Of a DNA stretch of 64,000 nucleotides, positions 47,901-64,000 are shown piece by piece. The stretch spans positions 8,786,203 through 8,850,202 of the forward strand of contig NC_064037.1 in the NCBI RefSeq assembly GCF_932526225.1. Reading direction: 5' to 3'. Numbering within the stretch: position 1 is the first letter of the stretch; the number at the start of each line of letters is the position of its first letter. The position numbers were made by a program, and so were the translations under genes. This DNA is from Nematostella vectensis (taxonomy: Eukaryota; Cnidaria; Anthozoa; Actiniaria; Edwardsiidae). The notes beneath the pieces are model-generated. The model ran no database searches and was not told where the DNA came from. It saw only the letters and a list, made by a program, of their open reading frames with translations.

Positions 47901-50900
47901 ATTGCCTCCCAGTGGCCTGAAGGAATATCTCTATCATTTCTCAGGATCAGAGTGTTATAATCTGTCTCACTCGTTCGACCGTCACTTTGTCAGTAATCCG
48001 ATGCAAGAATTCATGTCTTACGGTAAAGTGGACTTCGCCATTGAACGCATGTACAGAAAGTATCAAGGACAGCATAACAAGCAGTACGACTCAGAGCACG
48101 AGGTCTCGAAGAGAAAGCACATCTTTAGACATAATATGAGGTAAGGGCATTACTTATAGGAGAGGGCAGAGAAATACAGACCAGTGCGATTCAAAACACG
48201 AGGTCTTGAAGAAAAAGCACATTTTCAGACATAATATGAGGTAAGGGCGTTATTTAATTTTTAGGAAGATGGGGGGCAGGTAATTACTGAACAGTTCGAC
48301 TTAGAACACGAGTTCTCCAAGAGACAGCACATTTTCTGGCATAATATGGGGTAAGGTTTCAAGGATTAGCTTTATTAGCTTGAATTTGTTTCAGGTACAT
48401 TCGATCAATAAACAGGAAAAACCTGAAATACAAGCTGGCGCCGAATCACTTCGTGGACTTGACAGATGGAGAGTACGATCAACATAAAGGTGACAGCATT
48501 ATCACTCTTTATGGACCGGTTATTGCGTCTTTTATGGTTCATATACAACCTCTAATGAGCTAACGGCCTTTTGACATACAGGGGGCAGAACGCGCGCGTA
48601 ACCCTCCGGTCGCCCCACCGGCTTTGTTTTCACATAAATAAACACCAGATTTTAATAAGCTCTTGCTTTTAAGCATTGTGACAAAAAATATGCCTGCGCA
48701 CTCCCCCCTTAACACGCCCAGAGTACACCCAGATTATTACCCGACTGAATAGATGAGGTATCCCTAACGTTCTATCGCAAAATAGGAGACATTCACGTAA
48801 TATTGTGCGCCACAAGCTGGAAGATCAATCAACATAAGTTTGAAATGGTTTATTTTACCCTTCTGTGATAACAAGGTAGCTTCGCTGGCGTTTCAAGGGA
48901 CAGCCCTTCTACCGCGCCTGCGCAGAGTATTTTACACCAAGCTTAACTGACCCACAATCGAAGTCAGTCTCATATTAACACGGGGCTCGTTTTCAGATTC
49001 TTTTTTTTTTTGATAAAACAAATTGAAGGCATTGTTGCGTTTTGTAGTTGATCTGATGTACTGTATTCACTGTCCAGGCATTAAACCGGACACAAGCACA
49101 AACCACACTGGGGGCGTGCCACTGCAACCACACCATCGAAAGTACAGCAACATGAGTCACGTGCTGCAACGAGTCGATGTCCCGGATGAGCTGGACTGGA
49201 GGGATTACGGTTGGAATGAAATTATTATTATCACCACCTCTTCCACCACCATTATCATCATCATCATCATCATAATCGATCGTCATTTATTTTTATTTAA
49301 ACCTTTATCATCTTCATAATAATAAATCATTCTTCCACATTATAATCCCCACTTATTATCATCGCTATTACCACCACTACCATTGCCACCACCACCACCA
49401 TGCGCTTTACAAATGTATAATCATCTTCCTCAAATCACTACCAACTTTAGATAGCTCAGGTTATTCACTGGATATTCCCAGTTACCACCGTCTTATCTCG
49501 TCTCACGTGTAGTAAACATTCGTCTTGTTTTCCCTAGGAGCGGTGAGCCCGGTACGCGGTCAAGGCATCTGTGGGTCGTGTTACGCGCTCGCTGCCGTGG
49601 GTGCTGTGGAGGGGGCCTACTTCATGAAGGTATAGCACCAACTAGAACTACATAATTACCTTAGCAAGATATGTGGTGTATTCCGTTTCTAGCGATTCTC
49701 AATCATTCTCGCGTGTTCTCTCTATGTATGCTGCTGGTATCTGGGGCTACGAAGGGGGGGAGGGAGCAAGTAGTAATCCTTTGAATTTTCTCACTGCTTG
49801 CCATTTTTAAACAAAGAGGCCGAATGTTCGCCTTCTGAAAAAATAAGTCTTGCTTATTTATTCTAGTCATTTTTGCTTTTATTAGCATACATGTATTTCT
49901 TACTTAAGAGTGGCAGGTCTCTAAAGTGACATAAGCGTGACATATACATAGCGTGACAGATTCGTAGCTAGCGTGACATGTCTGTTATTTGGTGATATAT
50001 GCACTTGTTACTCTTGACGTGACATGTCTGCCTTAACTGTGACATGATTGTTACTTGGCGTGACATGTTTGCGTTTACCGTGACATGTTTGTTACTTGGC
50101 GTGATATGTCTCCACTTTAAGCGTGACATGTTTGATACTTGGCGTGACATGTCTGCACTGAGCTTGACATGTTTGTTACTTAGCTTGACATGTCTGACCT
50201 TATAGCGTGACAGGTACTTATCATGCAATGCCTCTATCCCCTAACTAGACCGGAAAATTGAAGGAGCTCTCGGCACAGCAAGTGATTGACTGCTCATGGG
50301 GATCCGGTAACCGTGGATGTAAGGGCGGCTACTACAACAAGGCAATGAGCTGGATCTACCTGCATGGTATTGCCTCTGCGGAGAGCTACGGGCCGTATCT
50401 AGGGCAGGTGAGGCAAAAACTATTTCTCGTTGAGAGCTATACGTTTCCTATCTTGGGCAGGTGAGTAGAGAGCTACGGGCCATATCTTGGGCAGGTGAGT
50501 AGAGAACTACTGGCCATATCTAGGGCAGGTGAGTAGAGAGCTACGGGCAATATCCAGGGCAGGTGAGTAGAGAGCTACGGGCCATATCTAGGGCAGGTGA
50601 GTAGAGAACTACGGGCCATATATAGGGCAGGTGTGTAGAGTGCTACGGGCCATATCTAGGGCAGGTGAGTAGAGAGCTACGGGCCATAGCTAGGGCAGGT
50701 GAGTAGAGAACTACGGTCCATATCTAGGGCAGGTGAGTAGAGAGCTACGGGCCATATATAGGGCAGGTGAGTAGAGAGCTACGGGCCATATCTAGGGCAG
50801 GTGAGTAGAGAACTACGGGCCATATCCAGGGCAGGTGAGTAGAGAGCTACGGGCCATATCTAGGGCAGGTGAGTAGAGAGCTACGGGCCATATCCAGGGC

Positions 50901-53900
50901 AGGTGAGTAGAGAGCTACGGGCCATATCTAGGGCAGGTGAGTAGAGAGCTACGGGCCATATCCAGGGCAGGGGAGTAGAGTGCTACGGGCCATATATAGG
51001 GCAGGTGAGTAGAGAACTACGGGCCATATCTAGGGCAGGTGAGTAGAGAACTACGGGCCATATAAAGGGCAGGTGAGTAGAGAGCTACGGGCCATATCTA
51101 GGGCAGGTGAGTAGAGAGCTACGGGCCATATTTAGGGCAGGTGAGTAGAGAGCTACGGGCCATATCTAGGGCAGGTGAGTAGAGAGCTACGGGCCATATC
51201 TAGGGCAGGCGAGTAGAGAGCTACGGGCCATATCTAGGGCAGGTGAGTAGAGAACTACTAGCCATATCTAGGGCAGGTGAGTACGGGCCATATCTAGGGC
51301 AGGTGAGTAGAGAGCTACGGGCCATATATAGGGCAGGTGAGTAGAGAGCTACGGGCCATATCTAGGGCAGGGGAGTAGAGAGCTACGGGCCATATATAGG
51401 GCAGGTGAGTAGAGAGCTACGGGCCATATCCAGGGCAGGTGAGTAGAGTGCTACGGGCCATATATAGGGCAGGTGAGTAGAGAACTACGGGCCATATCTA
51501 GGGCAGGTGAGTAGAGAGCTACGGGCCAGCAAGTGATTGACTGCTCATGGGGATCCGGTAACCGTGGATGTAAGGGCGGCTACTACAACAAGGCAATGAG
51601 CTGGATCTACCTGCATGGTATTGCCTCTGCGGAGAGCTACGGGCCGTATCTAGGGCAGGTGAGGCAAAAACTATTTCTCGTTGAGAGCTATACGTTTCCT
51701 ATCTTGGGCAGGTGAGTAGAGAGCTACGGGCCATATCTTGGGCAGGTGAGTAGAGAACTACTGGCCATATCTAGGGCAGGTGAGTAGAGAGCTACGGGCA
51801 ATATCCAGGGCAGGTGAGTAGAGAGCTACGGGCCATATCTAGGGCAGGTGAGTAGAGAACTACGGGCCATATATAGGGCAGGTGTGTAGAGTGCTACGGG
51901 CCATATCTAGGGCAGGTGAGTAGAGAGCTACGGGCCATAGCTAGGGCAGGTGAGTAGAGAACTACGGGCCATATCTAGGGCAGGTGAGTAGAGAGCTACG
52001 GGCCATATATAGGGCAGGTGAGTAGAGAGCTACGGGCCATATCTAGGGCAGGTGAGTAGAGAACTACGGGCCATATCCAGGGCAGGTGAGTAGAGAGCTA
52101 CGGGCCATATCTAGGGCAGGTGAGTAGAGAGCTACGGGCCATATCCAGGGCAGGTGAGTAGAGAGCTACGGGCCATATCTAGGGCAGGTGAGTAGAGAGC
52201 TACGGGCCATATCCAGGGCAGGTGAGTAGAGAGCTACGGGCCATATCCAGGGCAGGGGAGTAGAGTGCTACGGGCCATATATAGGGCAGGTGAGTAGAGA
52301 ACTACGGGCCATATCTAGGGCAGGTGAGTAGAGAACTACGGGCCATATAAAGGGCAGGTGAGTAGAGAGCTACGGGCCATATCTAGGGCAGGTGAGTAGA
52401 GAGCTACGGGCCATATTTAGGGCAGGTGAGTAGAGAGCTACGGGCCATATCTAGGGCAGGTGAGTAGAGAGCTACGGGCCATATCTAGGGCAGGCGAGTA
52501 GAGAGCTACGGGCCATATCTAGGGCAGGTGAGTAGAGAACTACTAGCCATATCTAGGGCAGGTGAGTACGGGCCATATCTAGGGCAGGTGAGTAGAGAGC
52601 TACGGGCCATATATAGGGCAGGTGAGTAGAGAGCTACGGGCCATATCTAGGGCAGGGGAGTAGAGAGCTACGGGCCATATATAGGGCAGGTGAGTAGAGA
52701 GCTACGGGCCATATCCAGGGCAGGTGAGTAGAGTGCTACGGGCCATATATAGGGCAGGTGAGTAGAGAACTACGGGCCATATCTAGGGCAGGTGAGTAGA
52801 GAGCTACGGGCCATATATAGGGCAGGTGAGTAGAGAGCTACGGGCCATATCTAGGGCAAGTGAGTAGAGAGCTACGGGCCATATCTAGGGCAGGTGAGTA
52901 GAGAGCTACGGGCCATATCCAGGGCAGGGGAGTAGAGAGCTACGGGCCATTTATAGGGCAGGTGAGTAGAGAACTACGGGCCATATCTAGGGCAGGTGAG
53001 TAGAGAGCTACGGGCCATATATAGGGCAGGTGAGTAGAGAGCTACGGGCCATATCTAGGGCAAGTGAGTAGAGAGCTACGGGCCATATCTAGGGCAGGTG
53101 AGTAGAAAGCAACGGGCCATATCTAGGGCAGGTGAGTAGAGAACTACGGGCCATATATAGGACAGGTGAGTAGAGAGCTACGGGCCATATCTAGGGCAGG
53201 TGAGTAGAGGGCTACGGGCCATATCTAGGGCAGGTGAGTAGAGAACTACTGGCCATATCTAGGGCAGGTGAGTACGGGCTATATCTAGGGCAGGTGAGGC
53301 AAAACTATTATCATGGATAGTTACGGTCCCTATCTAGGGCAGGTGAGGCAAAACTATTTATCGTTGAGAGTTACGGGCCATATCAAGTATAGGTGAGGCA
53401 AAAACTATTATCATGGAGAGTAACGGTCCCTATCTGGGGCAGGTTGAGGCAAAAACTATTATCATGGAGAGTAACGGTCCCTATCTAGGACAGGTGAAGA
53501 AAAAACTATTATCATGGATAGTTACGGTCCCTATCTAGGGCAGGTGAGGCAAAAACTATTTATCGTTGAGAGCTACGGACCCTATCTAGGGCAGGTGAGG
53601 CAAAAACCATTTATCGTTGAGAGTAACCGGCCATATCTGGGGCAGCCACATATACAATATATTAAGGATATGATCGTAAAAGAATTATTTTTTCAGTCAT
53701 TAACTGGGTTGCATTTGTTGTTGTGTGCACATTTTACGATTTCTTGAATGTATTGAAACTGAGCAAAAAATATCCATGACCAGACTTTTGGAGGAAAATA
53801 ATTAGTGGCGTAAGTCATTTTGTTTTTAATTCAGAAAAAAATATCCTTATCAGAACTCATTGGTAAGACAGGTCTTACCAATCACGGTTAATAGAAATCA

Positions 53901-55549
53901 AATATAATTCTGAAGAAAAACCTTTTTGTCCAGGAGGGGACGTGCAGGATAGAGGGCCTTCGTAGAGCTGCTGCCATCGACGCGTTCGCGTTTGTTCCCA
54001 AGTACAACAACACGGCGCTGAAGATCTCGGTTGCAAGATTCGGGCCTGCCGTAGTGTCTATCAACGAGAATCCTCTATCGCTCAAGTTCTACAGCTGGGG
54101 ACTTTATGACGACCCCGAATGTGGTAGGGATACAGCGGCGTAGCCTGGATTTGTAACAGGAGGGGGCCCAAAAGAGACTTTACTCCTCTATTTTAGATAG
54201 TGTCTCTTACCTTCACTGTATTTTTGGCTGCGAAATGGGGGCGGCACCGGGCCCCCTAGGCCACCCTCCTATGTCCCTGGGATATATTGAGTAAAAACGA
54301 TGGGATGTTATCTGGCCAGATGGGCGCGGGGAAGAGAGAGTTTTGTAAGCTCAGATATCACAACATTTTTATACCCAGGCTAACGCCCCGGGAATCATGA
54401 ACAGAGGCTTTTTTGTAAGACACAATCGCATTTCTACTGCCCTTTTTCAAAAGGGCGTTGTGAAAAGAAGTTGTTAACAAGGCGAAAAAAGCAACAAACA
54501 ATACAAATTCCCCAAATCAACCCCAACACTCTAATAAAATCCAAACCCCGTGACCAGTGTTCTGTTTAGTCGCTGTTCTGATATCAACTTTTCTGTCACC
54601 AGACAGCAGTTCAAGTGTGCACTCCGTGCTGGTGGTCGGGTACGGCGTGGAGGACGGTGAGCCGTACTGGCTGGTCAAGAATTCCTGGTCCACCACATGG
54701 GGTATGGATGGCTACATTAAGATTGCCTGGAAACGGAATACCTGTGGTGTTACAAGGAACCCTGTGGTAGCACTCATTAAGCACACCACGTTTCATTTCC
54801 CATCTCAAGAGAGATCAACCAAAAAAGCGAAAACTGCCACAGCCAAAAATCACGAGCGCGCATGGCATCGGTATAAACCAAACGGTGCCGAAATTAAAGC
54901 ATTAAATTCCATACCCCAAGGATCTCAAAATATGCTTCTAGTAGATAGCGAGTCATTGCAGGACTTAAAGCACATGCAGCATCACTTTAATCGAGAGCTT
55001 AACGTGAGGAAGTTCACGTCACGGGCTGCGAGACTGAGGTACGAGAGGAAACGGAAGCGCAAGCAAGCAGCGAAACAAGCCACGCGAGATTCAACAGACG
55101 CAGCGAAACAAGCCACGCGAGATTCAACAGACGTAGTGAAACAAGCCACGCGAGATTCAACAGGGACAACTGTTGCGGTGAAGCCGCAACCAACAGGCTT
55201 TGCGAAGAAGCACAAACAAACAACACATTCAAATAAAGAAAACACAGAAAAAAATGTAGAAATTCAGACTACAGGATTACCTCACATAGATACGACTAAA
55301 GCAAACTTTGGGGAAACGCCATTACTTGCTGAGCAAATGTCGGCAACCAAGTTGCCTACAACGACAAGCGGAGACAAATCCAGACAAGAAAATGCTAGCC
55401 ATGCTGGACCCCCAACAGAGGAGCCATCACCGCTAAAGCCATTTGCAGGAAAGTTACAGGATATCTACGAAAATCTGAATAAATTGATAGAAACCAGTGT
55501 TCACTGGAAAAATCGGGAACACGCTCTGCGCTATAGTCATGAAAGCTAA
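44924..55549 (+). CDS. Papain-family cysteine protease, 26/29-kDa proteinase type, 10 exons, 827 aa
   Basis: Exons: 44924-45182, 45557-45729, 46992-47232, 47945-48140, 48395-48489, 49078-49209, 49538-49629, 50249-50407, 53934-54123, 54603-55549; 2,484 nt, all phases agree. An N-terminal hydrophobic signal ([18 protein letters not shown]) precedes the large N-terminal domain typical of insect 26/29-kDa proteinases ([42 protein letters not shown]). An I29-like propeptide covers about 246-318. The peptidase has oxyanion Q374, catalytic C380 (CGSCY), H519 ([10 protein letters not shown]) and N539 ([12 protein letters not shown]). Tyrosine replaces the usual tryptophan after the catalytic cysteine. 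A secreted or lysosomal digestive or immune role is likely. After the peptidase, from about residue 575, a basic low-complexity tail of about 250 residues carries three 11-residue repeats ([11 protein letters not shown]), unusual for the family. The exon 6 donor (gttgga) is weak. Introns 2, 4 and 8 contain tandem copies of the preceding exon end with its splice donor. Confidence 0.93.
45684..46760 (+). repeat. 73-bp array built from the protease exon 2 3' end plus its 5' splice site (about 14 copies)
   Basis: The unit is the last 46 coding bases of exon 2 ([16 protein letters not shown]) plus 27 bases of intron beginning gtgagg and very G-rich. gacagactttaag recurs at 45717, 45790 and 45863 (period 73), continuing to about 46750, where gtgagtatgacag ends the series. 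The real donor is the first one, at 45730. Reading through instead leads to a TAA in the next unit. Each unit has a run such as gggggaggggagggg. Confidence 0.95.
48087..48356 (+). repeat. Three-copy duplication of the protease exon 4 3' end with its 5' splice site
   Basis: The last 54 bases of exon 4 (coding [18 protein letters not shown], donor at 48141) recur diverged, each followed by gtaagg, with copies starting at 48087, 48187 and 48297. Copy 2 would read [18 protein letters not shown] and copy 3 is more decayed. Copy 2 has an AG before it giving an 81-bp in-phase open segment (48160-48240), but the intron upstream of it would be only 19 nt. Confidence 0.9.
48575..48725. mobile_element. 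GC-ended dispersed element, possible copy C
   Basis: Begins near acagggggcagaacgcgcgc and ends near gcgcactccccccttaacac, resembling the ends of the elements at 5402 and 11820. Located in protease intron 5. Confidence 0.4.
49928..50215. repeat. Minisatellite with cgtgacatgt core in protease intron 7
   Basis: About 14 units of 19-22 bp alternate between cgtgacatgtttgttacttgg and cgtgacatgtctgcactg types, giving a composite period near 40 bp. It ends just upstream of the exon 8 acceptor at 50247-50248. No match to a flanking exon was seen. Confidence 0.88.
50381..53650 (+). repeat. 34-bp array built from the protease exon 8 3' end plus its 5' splice site (80 or more copies)
   Basis: The true exon 8 ends ...GAGAGCTACGGGCC to CTAGGGCAG followed by gtgagg. 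The array unit is 27 bases of that exon end (ESYGPYLGQ) plus gtgagta, repeated through most of intron 8. At the borders (50408-50470 and 53290-53650) a longer unit of about 51 bp includes gtgaggcaaaaactatt, apparently the older form from which the 34-bp form was amplified. Nearly every unit has a cag|gtgagt donor. Confidence 0.95.
51527..52811 (+). repeat. Segmental tandem duplication of exon 8 plus its array (offset 1,251 bp)
   Basis: From 50276 onward the sequence is repeated almost base for base starting at 51527. The copy includes the last about 132 coding bases of exon 8 ([18 protein letters not shown] onward) and the following array. One copy has an extra 34-bp unit after about 950 bases. 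The copied exon lacks the original acceptor tract and abuts array sequence (acgggccag). Confidence 0.92.
54133..54270. mobile_element. MITE family CAGCGGCGTAGCC, copy B
   Basis: cagcggcgtagcctgg begins 10 bases after the exon 9 donor. A ctaggccaccctcc block near 54255-54270 is the likely other end. Matches the terminus of the element at 42411-42549. Confidence 0.55.
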
Positions 55550-56010
55550 ATGGCGTAGAGAATGTAAACTGTGCAAGCGTTTTACCATGCCCATTAGTAC
55601 AAGGGCGTATAGCGCGAGAACTATTTTCTTTTGACAAAAAGACTTAAAAATCTTTTCAATAAGAAAAATATGCACAAACTCTTAATAACAGAGACATTAT
55701 GTCTGACAAAATGTCATTAGGTTTTGTAAACAGTAAGCGGTGAAGGAGTCAATTTTGTTAAAAAATTGTTAACATATGACAGAGCACTTACTAGCTTGGT
55801 TGATTCGGCTTTTTGCTCGTCATGTAAGCAGTGAGAGGTTGATGAATCCAAGCGTGTGAGCACTTCGTACATGGCGCCCATGCAGTTTTCTTATAGCTTT
55901 TTCTAGCTTTGTATTTCTAGCATTTTAAGTAATATCCATTTCAGTTTCTAAAAATATAATTTGTTCACAACTGTATACTCTAACATTTTCATATGTTAGC
56001 TTTTAATGAC

Positions 56011-56016
56011 AATAAA
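56011..56016 (+). terminator. Candidate polyadenylation signal of the protease gene
   Basis: AATAAA about 460 bases after the stop codon at 55547-55549, within taatgacaataaaaacac. Confidence 0.55.
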
Positions 56017-56694
56017 AACACAATCCTCTACTTCCGGTATCGTCCATCGTTTGGGATCCCTGTGTTATTTTCTTTGCTTTAAGGGGGGTTGTGTTTGTAC
56101 CCAAGAGCTATAGGATAACTTGACTCCAAAATGAAGTCTAATGTCTTGTTAGCGTTGAATAAAGCACGTATCCCTACTTTGACTGGATGCATTAGCCTTG
56201 ATTTCTCTCCTGCAGCGAGCTCAGTCCCTACGCGCTTTCGACGCGCTGTGTTACCGCCGCCAGCTGGTAAATAGGGAGCTTAAGCAACGACGACGGTAAC
56301 GTGGACGACGACGGCAGAAAATAATGGAATTTTGATTCAGAATTCAATAGCAGCACGTGAAAATGAATTCTGTCTGATACATTTCAGCCGTTTTCCATAA
56401 AACCACGACGTGAAAACTCCAACTTTCACGGTCAATTGAGGACGCGGACGTTTGCCGTGTAAACTCCCCTTACTACGTTCGCTACTGTAGAAATAATGTC
56501 CTTGGTTTATTTTTATCTATCTCTGACTATAATGTTTCGCTTATCCCATTGCAATTAAATTATAATTGATCGCCAAGCGCGAACACATCTTTTTCGATCT
56601 CGTTGTCCTAGCCGTCGCCGTCGTTCTTGCTGAAGGTCCCTAATGAGTAACTCGACCACCTCGACACCCCAGCGGCGAGGAGAAATGCGTAAAG

Positions 56695-57060
56695 CCCGTG
56701 TTGTACCCTCTCTTGTCATGGTGGGGGCCCTGTGTTATACTCTACCCTGTCATGGTAGGGTCTCTGTGTTATACTCTACCCTGTCATGCTTGGGGGCCCT
56801 GTGTCATAATCCCTCTTGTCCTCTTGTCATGCATGGGGGCCCTGTGTCATAATCCCTCTTTTCATGCATTGCGGCCCTGTGTTATAATACTTCTTGTCAT
56901 ACATTGGGGCTCTGTGTTTTACTCTTCCCTTGCCTTGCGTGGGATTCCTGTGCTGTATTTCCCCTTGTCTTGCGCGGGATCTCTGTGGTTTAACCCTTGT
57001 CGTGGGAGCCCTGTGTAATGCCCTGTTTTTCCCCTGTGGGGTCCCTGTGTAACGTGAGAG
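56695..57060. repeat. Degenerate minisatellite with gggggccctgtgt core
   Basis: About ten units of 30-40 bp contain cttgtcatgcatgggggcc and ctgtgtcataatccct variants, becoming more diverged to the right. Open frames through it on both strands are repeat artefacts. Confidence 0.85.
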
Positions 57061-57346
57061 TAATGACCCGTGCTTATCCGTTTGGTAGTAGAGCAGACGG
57101 TTCATTGGTGCCCAGTAATTAGTCACTAAACCGAAGGCAGGTATCGTATTGTATCACGGCCACACCGCCTCCATAAAAAGATTAATTGTCATAAAACCAC
57201 CATTCATTATTAACGACCTCTGCTGTTTGAACCAGAAACTCGCCCACTTTTACCCTGGTAAAATGCTGTAAACAAGAAATGTTTGTTCCCTTTTTTGTAA
57301 ATATTGACACCTCAAGCATTGGAAGATCGGCTCAAGAATTGTGAAA

Positions 57347-63779
<6,433 letters not shown>

Positions 63780-64000
63780 CATGAGTCCACGAACAAAAAC
63801 GCTGAGCATAAAGCATTCGAAGTTATTAGAGTTGGAATTTTGTGGTGGAATTCTCGTACGATATACCTGCTGAAGGTGTACGGCTGCAAATAGCTTTGTT
63901 GCATGAAGACTAACTAGAAACTGATTTTTTTTATTGAAATGACTAAAGTTATTATTTAGCAGTATTAGTAAGTATTTATAGTGCTTGCTACGAACGATAT
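63780..64000. other. 3' flank of the AbfB-type gene
   Basis: AT-rich sequence after the stop codon, probably 3' untranslated. No canonical AATAAA is seen before the window ends, so the transcript end may lie beyond it. Confidence 0.4.

Larger units (their letters stand above)
55550..57346. other. Intergenic region between the protease and AbfB-type genes
   Basis: Contains the protease 3' untranslated region and polyadenylation signal, unique sequence with cgacgacgg-rich patches near 56285-56320, and the minisatellite at 56695-57060. No further exon is supported. Confidence 0.5.

Noticed and set aside
48160-48240. Extra in-phase 81-bp exon in protease intron 4
   Set aside because: The intron before it would be only 19 nt, too short for normal splicing; kept only as a finding about duplication.
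51527-51660. Second, mutually exclusive exon 8 of the protease
   Set aside because: The copy lacks the acceptor tract and the 5' part of the exon, and joins array sequence directly.
50408-53650. CRISPR-like array of short direct repeats
   Set aside because: Repeats are contiguous with no unique spacers, inside an intron of a eukaryotic gene, and derive from the exon end.

Overview
The window is metazoan DNA, most likely from an anthozoan cnidarian such as a sea anemone. It is intron-rich, moderately AT-rich and full of small DNA transposons and minisatellites. It carries six protein genes whose intron-exon structure I rebuilt by eye from GT-AG boundaries, phase agreement and family motifs; no search was run. 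Every model keeps frame from start to stop.

Layout: (1) 1-5.9 kb: a 50-bp tandem array and small inverted-repeat elements, no gene. (2) 5.99-14.38 kb, minus strand: a six-exon nicotinic acetylcholine receptor-type (Cys-loop) subunit of 508 residues. (3) 18.8-22.0 kb: a dead Tx1/L1-like LINE. (4) 24.16-29.34 kb, plus strand: a ten-exon acyl-protein thioesterase (LYPLA family, 225 residues). It runs tail-to-tail into (5) 30.19-37.22 kb, minus strand: a coiled-coil protein of about 1,724 residues whose N-terminus holds four SxIP-type motifs. (6) 40.98-42.17 kb, plus strand: an intronless secreted PAN/apple plus glycine-rich protein. (7) 44.92-55.55 kb, plus strand: a ten-exon papain-family protease of the 26/29-kDa proteinase type (827 residues) with an unusual basic C-terminal extension. 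(8) 57.35-63.78 kb, plus strand: a six-exon secreted protein with AbfB-like, thrombospondin-1 and fibronectin type II domains (744 residues).

The most interesting signal is shared by two unrelated genes. Four exons (receptor exon 5; protease exons 2, 4 and 8) are each followed by tandem copies of their own last 27-54 coding bases joined to the start of the next intron. Each unit therefore carries a copy of the authentic 5' splice site. Copy number runs from 3 (exon 4) through about 14 (exon 2) and about 33 (receptor exon 5) to 80 or more (exon 8). No acceptor-side equivalent is seen. Using a downstream copy as donor would bring in a stop codon in every case I traced. The arrays also contain higher-order duplications of about 1.25 kb.

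The genes do not form an operon or one pathway; they look like ordinary neighbouring animal genes. Positions were counted by eye. Untranslated exons, promoters and any extra phase-0 exons of the coiled-coil gene cannot be excluded.
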